Assembly: GCA_963752045.1 (NCBI GenBank)
Contig: CAVVWN010000010.1
Location: 234,956-298,955 of the forward strand
Source: DATKDF01 sp963752045
GTDB lineage: Bacteria; Acidobacteriota; Vicinamibacteria; Vicinamibacterales; SCN-69-37
Direction: 5' to 3'
DNA: 64,000 nucleotides
The position numbers and the translations under genes were made by a program. Of the stretch, positions 1-10,358 are shown in pieces. The notes under the pieces were generated by a model. That model searched no databases and had not been told where the DNA came from. It worked only from the letters and a program-made list of their open reading frames with translations. Positions within the stretch are counted from its first letter, which is position 1. Each line of letters begins with the position of its first letter.

Positions 1-292
1 GCTCGGCCAGGCGTGCGGCACCGGCCTGCGCCTCGGCCGGCGCCCCGCGACGGGCCAGCTGCGTGGTGACGACGGCGGCCGTGCGCGCGCGGTCGTACGG
101 GGCGGCCGCGACGCGCGCGATTGCGTCAGTCCAGGCGCCGGGCTCGCGCGGATTCCCGGCGAAGAATTCGGCGACCGTGCCGAAGTCGTACTCGTAGGCT
201 GCCGCGAGCGGCTTTACCCAGGGCAGGCGCCTGATATCCAGTCGGTCTCGGATGATCTGGGGAGGGGAGACGGCGTCGGGATCGGGCGGCAC
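1..292 (-). CDS. bshC: Bacillithiol biosynthesis cysteine-adding enzyme BshC, N-terminal part
   Basis: Reading the minus strand from a GTG at 292 gives an open frame running off the left edge. About 97 N-terminal residues are visible, with the segments RRLPWVKPLAAAYEYDF and, further on, LARRGAPAEAQAGAARLAE. This matches the start of the BshC family, which joins cysteine to glucosaminyl-malate in the last step of bacillithiol synthesis; the VxGQQAG motif that normally follows lies outside the window. The GTG start is a best guess because no clear ribosome binding site sits in front of it. The gene is divergent from the PEGA gene, with about 70 bases between them. Confidence 0.72.
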   Translation of the reverse strand, partial: MPPDPDAVSPPQIIRDRLDIRRLPWVKPLAAAYEYDFGTVAEFFAGNPREPGAWTDAIARVAAAPYDRARTAAVVTTQLARRGAPAEAQAGAARLAE

Positions 293-361
293 TCCGCCAA
301 ATCTACTACAGGGGAGACGTGCTACGATTCCTCGGATCGGGAAGGAGCCAGAACGCTGTCC

Positions 362-1159
362 TTGGACGAGTTCCCAACGCGTCACGGCGAGGGGCCTGAC
401 TACGAGCCGGAGTCCCGGCACGGTCTGATTATCGGGGTCGTGGTCGCCAGTGCGATCCTCGCGCTCGCCGGGCTTTACTTCTACGGTTTCAGCCGCACCA
501 ACCAGGCGCCAGATCAGGTGTCCGCGCCGACGCCAGCGGCAACCGACACGGAAGTCGCTGTCGAACCGGCGGTGCCGGCCGCGACCGACGCGGGCGTCGC
601 CGGCACGGATGAAGGGCGCGTCGACGAGCGCCGGGACGTGGCGACACCACCCGACGTGGTGCTCGCCGAGCCCGAGCCGCCGGCGCCTGCGCCCGTCGGA
701 CAGCTGGTGGTTCGATCGAATCCGACCGGCGCGCTCGTCACTGTTGACGGGACGATGGTGGGCACGACACCGGTGACCGTGGACGATCTGGCGTTCGGCA
801 CGCACGACGTGCAGGTGGCGCGGCCGGGCTTCGTGCCGGCGCGCGAGCAGGTCGACCTGGCTGAAGCGTCGCCGTCGCGCACGGTCAACGTGACGCTCAG
901 GGCCGGAGCGGAAACCGAGGCGCCTCGAGCCGGGCCGGCCGTCGGAGCGCTCGACGTGGACTCGAGGCCGCGCGGCGCCACGGTGCGCGTCGACGGTCGC
1001 CGCGCGGGCGTCACGCCGCTCCGCCTGGCATCGCTCGCAGTCGGGACGCACGTGGTCGAGCTCGAGCTTTCCGGGTACCGCGTGGTCCGGGCCGAAGTCA
1101 CCGTGGAGCGGGGACGGTCGTCGCGGCTGGCCGTGACGCTCGAGCCGAGCGGATCGTAG
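362..1159 (+). CDS. Membrane-anchored protein with two PEGA domains
   Basis: A 265-residue protein beginning with TTG. Residues about 20-45 form one hydrophobic transmembrane segment preceded by an acidic N-terminus. A Pro/Ala/Glu-rich linker follows to about residue 112. Two PEGA repeats come next (about 114-167 and 196-250); each shows the VxSxPxGAxVxVDGxxxGxTP core followed by GTHxVxxxxxGY. PEGA domains are beta-rich extracytoplasmic modules common in acidobacterial surface proteins. No enzyme domain is present, so only a structural or envelope role can be suggested. It lies 24 bases upstream of carA but is not obviously related to it. Confidence 0.8.
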   Translation: MDEFPTRHGEGPDYEPESRHGLIIGVVVASAILALAGLYFYGFSRTNQAPDQVSAPTPAATDTEVAVEPAVPAATDAGVAGTDEGRVDERRDVATPPDVVLAEPEPPAPAPVGQLVVRSNPTGALVTVDGTMVGTTPVTVDDLAFGTHDVQVARPGFVPAREQVDLAEASPSRTVNVTLRAGAETEAPRAGPAVGALDVDSRPRGATVRVDGRRAGVTPLRLASLAVGTHVVELELSGYRVVRAEVTVERGRSSRLAVTLEPSGS

Positions 1160-1183
1160 TCGTCAGGCAGGGGAACGGTGGGA

Positions 1184-2308
1184 ATGGACGCAGTTCTGGC
1201 TCTTGAAAACGGCAGCTGGTGGCAGGGCAAGAGCGTCGGCGCGCTCGGCGAGGCCGGCGGCGAAGTGGTGTTCAACACGAGCATGACCGGCTACCAGGAA
1301 GTGCTCACCGACCCGTCCTACGCCGGGCAGATCGTGACCATGACGTGCCCCGAGATCGGCAACTACGGCGTGGCCGACGAGGACGTGGAATCTCGCGGTC
1401 CCCAGGTGGCCGGCTTCGTCGTCCGCAGCGAATCGCCCGTCGCCAGCAACTGGCGAGCGGACGGCACGCTTGGCGACTACCTCGCCCGGCACGGGATCGT
1501 GGCCATCTCGGACATCGACACGCGGGCGCTCACGCGGCTGCTGCGGTCGGCCGGCGTCATGCGCGGCGTGATTGCCACGGGCCGGCACGATCCGGATGAG
1601 CTGGTCGACCGGGCCCGCGCGCTGCCGAAGATGGAAGGCGCCGACCTGGTTGGCGGCGTGACCTGTGCGGAACCGTTCGACTACGTCCCGACCGGTGATG
1701 ACGAGGGCTTCGTCGTGGCGCCCGGGCGGCGCGCGTCGCGCCCGCTTCGCATCGCGGCCTACGACTTCGGGATGAAGTGGAACATCCTGCGCCGGTTCGC
1801 GGCCCACGGCTGTGACGTGCGGGTGTTTCCGGCGACCGCGCCGGCGTCCGACCTGCTGGCCATGCGCCCGGACGGCGTGTTCCTCAGCAACGGGCCGGGC
1901 GACCCGGCCGCGCTCGACTACGCGATCGCCAATGCGAGGACGCTCGTCGACAGCGACCTGCCGGTGTTCGGCATCTGCCTGGGGCACCAGATTCTGGGGC
2001 TCGCGATGGGCGCGCGCACGTTCAAGCTGAAGTTCGGCCACCGCGGCGCGAACCACCCGGTGAAGGATCTCAGCACCGGCCAGGTGGAAATCACGTCGCA
2101 GAACCACGGGTTTGCCGTCGATCCCGACTCGCTGCCGCACGACGTCGAGGTCACGCACCTGAACCTGTACGACGGCACGGTCGAGGGCCTGCGTCACGTC
2201 AGCCGGCCGGTGTTTTCCGTGCAGTATCACCCCGAGGCGTCGCCCGGCCCGCACGACGCGGATTATCTGTTCGCCCGCTTCCTCGACGCGATGGAGCGCC
2301 GCGCGTAG
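1184..2308 (+). CDS. carA: Carbamoyl-phosphate synthase small chain (glutamine amidotransferase)
   Basis: 374 residues from ATG 1184; an in-frame GTG lies six bases earlier and could be used instead. The N-terminal CPSase small-chain domain contains GEVVFNTSMTGYQEVLTDPSY. The C-terminal class I amidotransferase domain has the nucleophile Cys265 in FGICLGHQ and the His349/Glu351 pair in QYHPEA, so the triad is complete. It releases ammonia from glutamine for CarB, feeding carbamoyl phosphate to arginine and pyrimidine synthesis. carB begins five bases after its stop, so the two form an operon. Confidence 0.96.
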   Translation: MDAVLALENGSWWQGKSVGALGEAGGEVVFNTSMTGYQEVLTDPSYAGQIVTMTCPEIGNYGVADEDVESRGPQVAGFVVRSESPVASNWRADGTLGDYLARHGIVAISDIDTRALTRLLRSAGVMRGVIATGRHDPDELVDRARALPKMEGADLVGGVTCAEPFDYVPTGDDEGFVVAPGRRASRPLRIAAYDFGMKWNILRRFAAHGCDVRVFPATAPASDLLAMRPDGVFLSNGPGDPAALDYAIANARTLVDSDLPVFGICLGHQILGLAMGARTFKLKFGHRGANHPVKDLSTGQVEITSQNHGFAVDPDSLPHDVEVTHLNLYDGTVEGLRHVSRPVFSVQYHPEASPGPHDADYLFARFLDAMERRA

Positions 2309-2313
2309 CCGCC

Positions 2314-5585
<3,272 letters not shown>

Positions 5586-5591
5586 ACGTAC

Positions 5592-5617
5592 GACGGGCCG
5601 GCAGGAGCCGGCCCGTC
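5592..5617. terminator. GC-rich hairpin between convergent genes
   Basis: A perfect 11-base stem (GACGGGCCGGC / GCCGGCCCGTC) closes a four-base loop, seven bases after the carB stop and facing the convergent barrel gene. There is no T-run, so it is at best a weak or bidirectional terminator; it may instead be a REP-type palindrome. Confidence 0.4.
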
Positions 5618-5664
5618 AGCACATGGTCGTGAACGCCGGCCGAAGCCGGCCGCGCCGTCTGGCG

Positions 5665-6255
5665 TCAGTTCCCCAGCAGCTTGAATCCTACGAGGAAGCT
5701 CCAGCCGCGGTTGTAGGCCTCGATGGGCCGGTCGCTGAGGTCGCGCGTGCCCCAGACGTAACGCGCGCTCACGACGAGCTGCTGGTACTCGACGCCGCCG
5801 CCAGCCAGCACGCCGTGTTCCCAGCCGGCAATGTCCGCATCGAGGTCCTCGAAGATCGGCAGGCCCGACTGGCTGGCATCCAGCTTGAAGCTGAACGTGC
5901 CGCCGCCCATCGCGAAGATGCGCAGGTCGCCGGGACCGAACGTGAGCCGGGCCGCGACGGGGATCTCGAGGTAGTCGACCGTGATCTCCGTCACGCCGTC
6001 GAGCTTCATGCCCTTCCTGGCCCAGTTGGCCTCGACCACGCCGCCAAACAGGCCGCGCCCGCCGAGCAGCAGGAACACACCGCCCGAGCCGCCCCAGATG
6101 TTCTGGGTGTCGACCTGAGGCTCTTCGAACTTGAACGTGGAGTAAGTGGCGCCGCCGTGGACGCCGAATGCCTGCGCACGGGCTGCCGCTGGCAGTACGA
6201 GCATGCTCGCAAGCACGATGGCAGCCGGCAGAGTAGTTCGCAACCGTAAGGTCAT
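5665..6255 (-). CDS. Secreted outer-membrane beta-barrel protein
   Basis: 196 residues from the ATG at 6255, chosen because it has AAAGGA about 12 bases upstream and gives a clean signal peptide (RLRTTLPAAIVLASMLVLPAAARAQ, cleaved near residue 29) instead of an implausible 16-residue extension. The mature part alternates hydrophobic and glycine-rich strands, including FGVHGGATYSTFKF and VVSARYVWGTRDL, and ends in a hydrophobic strand. This is the pattern of a small eight-strand barrel of the PorT/OmpA-like class. No ligand can be named. Confidence 0.75.
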   Translation of the reverse strand: MTLRLRTTLPAAIVLASMLVLPAAARAQAFGVHGGATYSTFKFEEPQVDTQNIWGGSGGVFLLLGGRGLFGGVVEANWARKGMKLDGVTEITVDYLEIPVAARLTFGPGDLRIFAMGGGTFSFKLDASQSGLPIFEDLDADIAGWEHGVLAGGGVEYQQLVVSARYVWGTRDLSDRPIEAYNRGWSFLVGFKLLGN

Positions 6256-6351
6256 GATGCGCTCGTATCCTTTCGCAGGCGCCCGGGCGAAACCGACGAC
6301 CATGACCGGGCGCGAATCTCCACATGATAGCGGAGGATGCCGGTTACATGT

Positions 6352-7455
6352 TCAGCTCTGTATCACTTTGGCAACAACCTGCAGGTGTGACTCGGTGAGG
6401 CCGTCCATCTCGAACATGGAGACCCCCGACGCTCCAGCCTCGATCGCCGCGCGAAGGGCCTCTGAGAGCGTGTCAGCCGGGAGGTCTGGCAGGTAGAGCC
6501 CGGCGTAGAGCCGGCGGCCTGGCGCCGCGTCGCGCAGGCCCTCGCGGATCGATCGGCCGATCCAGTCGAGGCCTTCGTTGTAGAAGCCGTGGTAGAGCAT
6601 CGGAAACACGGCGTCGAGCGGCCACTCGTCCCAGGCCTGGCGCACGAGCCGCCGCGCGATGGCCGGCGTCGGGAAGACGGCCGCGGTGATCGGCTTGCCG
6701 CGCGCGTGGACGGCCGCGGCAAGCTCGGTCACAAGCTCCGTGACGCCACGCCACCTGAACGCGCGCCACGCCTCGTCGGCCGACGGGTCGTCGAGGGAGG
6801 CCGGGTCGCGGCCCGTCTCGCCGGCAAACGTCTCGCGACAGGTCGTGCAGTAGCAGAAGTCGAACTCGGCCATCTCGTGGTCCTGCACGAGGCCGTACTT
6901 CGGCCAGAGGCCCACCGGCAGGATGACGTCGCAATGCCGGATGTAGTCGAGGTGCACGCCGTCGACGTCAGGGTTCCGCGCGAGCTCGTCGATCTCGGCG
7001 CGCAGGTACGCGCGGACCTCGGGCCTGGTGGGGCAGAGCCACTGGTAGTAGCCCACGTAGGGCGGCGTCGTGAGGCTCGACTCGCCGTTGCGGCTCACCG
7101 TGAACCAGTCCGGATGGGACGCCTTGGCGATGCGGTCGCCGCTGCGATTGAGCGTCCACGTCCAGCGATGGAAGCCCAGCCCGGCCGCGCGAGCCGCCTC
7201 GGAGAGGGTCGCGATCGGTCCGCCCGACACCAGCACGCCTTCGATGCCGGCGTCCCTGATCCGCGCAAACCGCTCGCGCCACTGGTCGGGCGTGCGGTTG
7301 GCGCTGCCGTGCACCCACGTCCACGTCTTCGGCAGGCCGAAGGCGGGAGCTTCGTCGGCGGTCTCGCCGGGGGGCAGCGGTCCCGCGCACGCCCACTCGA
7401 GGCCGGCGATGGTGGCCGCCGTGGCGGCCAGGAACTCGCGTCGCGTCGGGCTCAT
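6352..7455 (-). CDS. Tat-exported glycoside-hydrolase-like TIM-barrel protein
   Basis: 367 residues with an N-terminal twin-arginine signal (TRREFLAATAA) and a Cys near residue 23. The mature domain resembles the GHL10/DUF4015-like hydrolase group: WTWTLNRSGD early, then VDGVHLDYIRHCD, where the Asp and Tyr of the LDYIR strand are typical active-site positions, a CxxC (YCTTC) and a late AVFPTP / PMLYHGFY region. Function is inferred from fold only; the substrate is probably a polysaccharide. Its start lies four bases after the stop of the CBM9-like gene upstream, so the two are one transcription unit. Confidence 0.7.
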   Translation of the reverse strand: MSPTRREFLAATAATIAGLEWACAGPLPPGETADEAPAFGLPKTWTWVHGSANRTPDQWRERFARIRDAGIEGVLVSGGPIATLSEAARAAGLGFHRWTWTLNRSGDRIAKASHPDWFTVSRNGESSLTTPPYVGYYQWLCPTRPEVRAYLRAEIDELARNPDVDGVHLDYIRHCDVILPVGLWPKYGLVQDHEMAEFDFCYCTTCRETFAGETGRDPASLDDPSADEAWRAFRWRGVTELVTELAAAVHARGKPITAAVFPTPAIARRLVRQAWDEWPLDAVFPMLYHGFYNEGLDWIGRSIREGLRDAAPGRRLYAGLYLPDLPADTLSEALRAAIEAGASGVSMFEMDGLTESHLQVVAKVIQS

Positions 7456-7459
7456 GCGA

Positions 7460-8332
7460 TCAGCGCCTCCCGCGCTCTTGCCGGCCGCTCCGGCCTCGAC
7501 CGGCGACGTCGTCGCTGAAGGTGACGAAGCCCCAGTGCTCGGGCCGGTGCATGTCGATGGCGCCCTGCGGCGTCCAGACCCAGTTGTGCTCGGCCAGGGG
7601 CTTGCCGGTGGCTGGATCGCGCCGCTTGACGTAGCGGCCGTCCTCGATGGTCACGTCCCAGTCGACGCGGGAGAAGTTCACGCGCCAGGTTTCGCCGCCG
7701 CGCGGGCCCCGGCGGCCGGGCGCGGCCTCGGCAAGCGCGGCCCACGGCATGGCCAGCTCGACGCTCCAGCCGCGGTCGATGTCGGACGGATCGTTCAGCG
7801 TGCCGTCGACCGCGACGGCTGAACGAAGACCGGCGATGTCCCATCCGTGGAGCGCCGGTCCGCCGTCGCGGTACGGTCGGACGAGGAACAAGTCCCAGAC
7901 AGTGCCACGAGCGTTGATCTCGAGCTCGTAGTACGCGTTCCGATCCCCGTCCGGGTCGATGAAGATCTCGAAGTCGTCGTCCTGGAAGATGACCGCGTCG
8001 CGCTCGGTGAGCGTGGCCCAGACGTGCGGTTCCTCGAGGATGGCGGCCACATACAAGTGGTGGTCGTCCCAGGCGAGCTTCATGCGCGTCCGCAGCGGCG
8101 GGGCCGGGCGCGTGTGGCCTTCGATGTCGACGAACGGCTCGCTCCACGGGACGCCTTGCCAGGCGGCGTCGCCAAGCGCGCCGTCAATCACGGGTGGCTG
8201 CGCTACGCGAAGGCAGGTGTAGCTTCGGGGAGTGTCGCCGGCCGACTGCCCGGCCGGCGGGCCGCCGGAGCCCGCGGCGATCCAGGCGGCCACGGCAATT
8301 GGCCAGGCGCGGCTCATCCATCCAGGCGGCAT
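7460..8332 (-). CDS. Secreted CBM9-like carbohydrate-binding protein
   Basis: 290 residues with a hydrophobic leader (about 8-30). The body has the family-9-like carbohydrate-binding domain pattern: PPVIDGALGDAAWQ at the start of the domain, LAWDDHHLYVAAILEEP, DDDFEIFIDPDGD with acidic metal-binding residues, YYELEINARGTVWDLF, and a late WRVNFSRVDW. Such domains occur in outer-membrane or secreted sugar-handling proteins of Acidobacteriota and Bacteroidota. It is followed four bases later by the Tat-exported hydrolase, which suggests joint work on an external glycan. The Arg-rich C-terminal tail is unusual. Confidence 0.75.
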   Translation of the reverse strand: MPPGWMSRAWPIAVAAWIAAGSGGPPAGQSAGDTPRSYTCLRVAQPPVIDGALGDAAWQGVPWSEPFVDIEGHTRPAPPLRTRMKLAWDDHHLYVAAILEEPHVWATLTERDAVIFQDDDFEIFIDPDGDRNAYYELEINARGTVWDLFLVRPYRDGGPALHGWDIAGLRSAVAVDGTLNDPSDIDRGWSVELAMPWAALAEAAPGRRGPRGGETWRVNFSRVDWDVTIEDGRYVKRRDPATGKPLAEHNWVWTPQGAIDMHRPEHWGFVTFSDDVAGRGRSGRQERGRR

Positions 8333-8418
8333 GCGACCGTCAGGCTACCATCGGACGCCGCATGCCCGCACGTTCCTGGCTTGCCCCGCACGCACCGGAC
8401 ACGTCGCGCGGTAGTACG

Positions 8419-8841
8419 ATGATCGCGATGTTCCGCATCAACGACTCGATCGTCGTCGGCGAGCGCGAAATCGAAGAACGGTTCGTGCGCGCGTCCGGGC
8501 CTGGCGGGCAGAACGTGAACAAGGTGGCCACGGCGGTCGAATTGCGGTTCGACGTGCCGGCTTCCTCGCTGCCCGAGCCGGTCAAGCGCCGCCTCGCGGC
8601 GATCGCCGGCACCCGCATGACCTCGGAAGGCGTGCTCGTGATCGAGGCTCGCGAGCATCGCACGCAGGGCCGGAACCGGGCGGCCGCGCGCGAGCGCCTC
8701 GTGGAGATCCTCACGGCGGCCGCCCGCCGGCCGAAGCGCAGGCGGCCGACCCGGCCAACGGCGGCCTCGCGCGAGAAGCGTCTTGACGAGAAGAAGCGCC
8801 GGGCCCGCATCAAGGCCGGCCGGCGTCCGGGCGACGACTGA
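8419..8841 (+). CDS. arfB: Peptidyl-tRNA hydrolase ArfB (ribosome rescue)
   Basis: 140 residues. The N-terminal RF-1-type catalytic domain carries the GGQ motif (RASGPGGQNVNKVATAVELRF), and the C-terminus is a basic Lys/Arg-rich tail that in ArfB enters the empty mRNA channel of stalled ribosomes. Length matches E. coli ArfB (YaeJ) and is far too short for RF1 or RF2. ATG 8419 is used; a second in-frame ATG lies at 8428. It is divergent from the CBM9-like gene. Confidence 0.9.
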   Translation: MIAMFRINDSIVVGEREIEERFVRASGPGGQNVNKVATAVELRFDVPASSLPEPVKRRLAAIAGTRMTSEGVLVIEAREHRTQGRNRAAARERLVEILTAAARRPKRRRPTRPTAASREKRLDEKKRRARIKAGRRPGDD

Positions 8842-8867
8842 GCGATCGAGCGACCGAGCGCCGGGTC

Positions 8868-10301
8868 TCAGCGCAAACGGACGTTGCCCTTCCACCAGTC
8901 GTCGTCGGCCGCGGTTGCGGGTCCCATCCGGCCCTTGACCGACTCGAGCAGCTCGCGCGCGTCGTACAACTGGCCGCGAACCATGACCCGTGCGACGTTG
9001 CGGGTGTTGCGGATGTCGTCGATGGGGTTTCCGTCCACGATGAAGAGGTCGGCGAGCTTGCCGGCCTCAATCGAGCCAAGCTCGTCGCCCATCCGCAGCG
9101 CGCGCGCGCCGTTGATCGTGCCCATCTGCAGGGCCGCTGCCGGCGGAATGCCCGCGAGCACGAACGCGAGGAGCTCGCGATGCGCGCTGAATCCGGACAG
9201 GAACTCGCCCCAGCTCGGGTGGTCCGTGCCGAGCGTGATCAGCCGTCCGCCCCCGGCGTCGAAGAAGCGCTTCAGCTCGCCGAACTTGACGTCGTAGATG
9301 CGGTGGAACTGCTCGGTCGATCGGCGGGGGAGCCTCGCGTTGGCGACCTCGCGTGCGTGCGGCGTCAGGAAGCTCTGCTCGTCCATCCACGTCGTGAACA
9401 CGCGTTCGTCCTTCGGGTCGTACCAATACCCGTAGGCGCTCACCGTGGCGTCGTAGTACGTGTTCGTGCGCAGGTAGAGGTCGATGACGGCGTCGACTTC
9501 GGGCCGCGTGACGTCGAGCGCTTCGAGCGACGCGTAGGCGGACCGCTCGGAGACGATGGCGTCGCCGCCCATGAAGTGCTCGATGCGATCGATGCCCATG
9601 TAGATGGCGTCGCGGGGGTTGACCGAGCCGCGCGCGCCCGAGTCGAGGTGCCCGGTGACCGGCAGCCCGTACTTGTGCGCCTGATCGATCAGCGCCTCGA
9701 GATGGGCGGGCTGGATGCCCTTCGCCTTGAAGCCCTTGACGCCGCGCGCGGCCCACGTGTCGACCTCCTCGCGCACGCGCTCGGGCGTCCAGTCGGCATT
9801 ACGCCAGCCGGGCCGGGCCGTGCCGAAGTACGGACCGGCGCTGTGCAGCCGCGCGCCGGTCTGCTCGCCCCGTTCGAGGCGCCGCCGCGCGGCCATCATT
9901 CCTTCGGGATCGACCTCGCCCCCAGGAAACGTGGACGTGACGCCGTTGGCGAGGAAGATGACCGGGTTCACGGTGTACTCGTCGACACGTCCCTCGCCGA
10001 ACAGGTCCACGGCGTAGTGCGCATGGAGGTCGAAGAGCCCCGGCAACACCGTCTGCGTTTCCGACAGGCGAATCACCTGCGCCGCGCCAGGGTCTCGGCC
10101 CGATAGATCAGCGCCAACTTCGAGGAAGACGCCGCGGCGGACGATGATGCCGGCGTTGGGGACGAGGCGGCCGGCGATGCTGTCGAACAACTGGCCGCCG
10201 GTGATGACGATGTCGCCGGCTTCGAGCGGCGGTACGTTTCGGGCCTGTGGGGTCCCGAGGAGGAAAGCGAGAGCGGCAGCGAACACCAGTCGACTCGTCA
10301 T
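8868..10301 (-). CDS. Secreted metal-dependent amidohydrolase
   Basis: 477 residues with a signal peptide (RLVFAAALAFLLGTPQA). It has the amidohydrolase order: composite beta domain (DIVITGGQLFDSIAGRLVPN), HxH metal site in PGLFDLHAHYAV, the later His of LPVTGHLDSG, the Asp/His of LITLGTDHPSWG, and the C-terminal GSIEAGKLADLFIVDGNPIDDIRN return to the beta domain. It probably cleaves an amide, peptide or cyclic compound in the periplasm; the substrate cannot be read from sequence. The same C-terminal segment recurs in the large amidohydrolase at 51339-54746, so the two are paralogues. Confidence 0.85.
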   Translation of the reverse strand: MTSRLVFAAALAFLLGTPQARNVPPLEAGDIVITGGQLFDSIAGRLVPNAGIIVRRGVFLEVGADLSGRDPGAAQVIRLSETQTVLPGLFDLHAHYAVDLFGEGRVDEYTVNPVIFLANGVTSTFPGGEVDPEGMMAARRRLERGEQTGARLHSAGPYFGTARPGWRNADWTPERVREEVDTWAARGVKGFKAKGIQPAHLEALIDQAHKYGLPVTGHLDSGARGSVNPRDAIYMGIDRIEHFMGGDAIVSERSAYASLEALDVTRPEVDAVIDLYLRTNTYYDATVSAYGYWYDPKDERVFTTWMDEQSFLTPHAREVANARLPRRSTEQFHRIYDVKFGELKRFFDAGGGRLITLGTDHPSWGEFLSGFSAHRELLAFVLAGIPPAAALQMGTINGARALRMGDELGSIEAGKLADLFIVDGNPIDDIRNTRNVARVMVRGQLYDARELLESVKGRMGPATAADDDWWKGNVRLR

Positions 10302-10358
10302 GCGGACACCTCAGCGAGGGTCAGGGTAGCAGGAACTGCGACGCCTTGGCGGCATGGC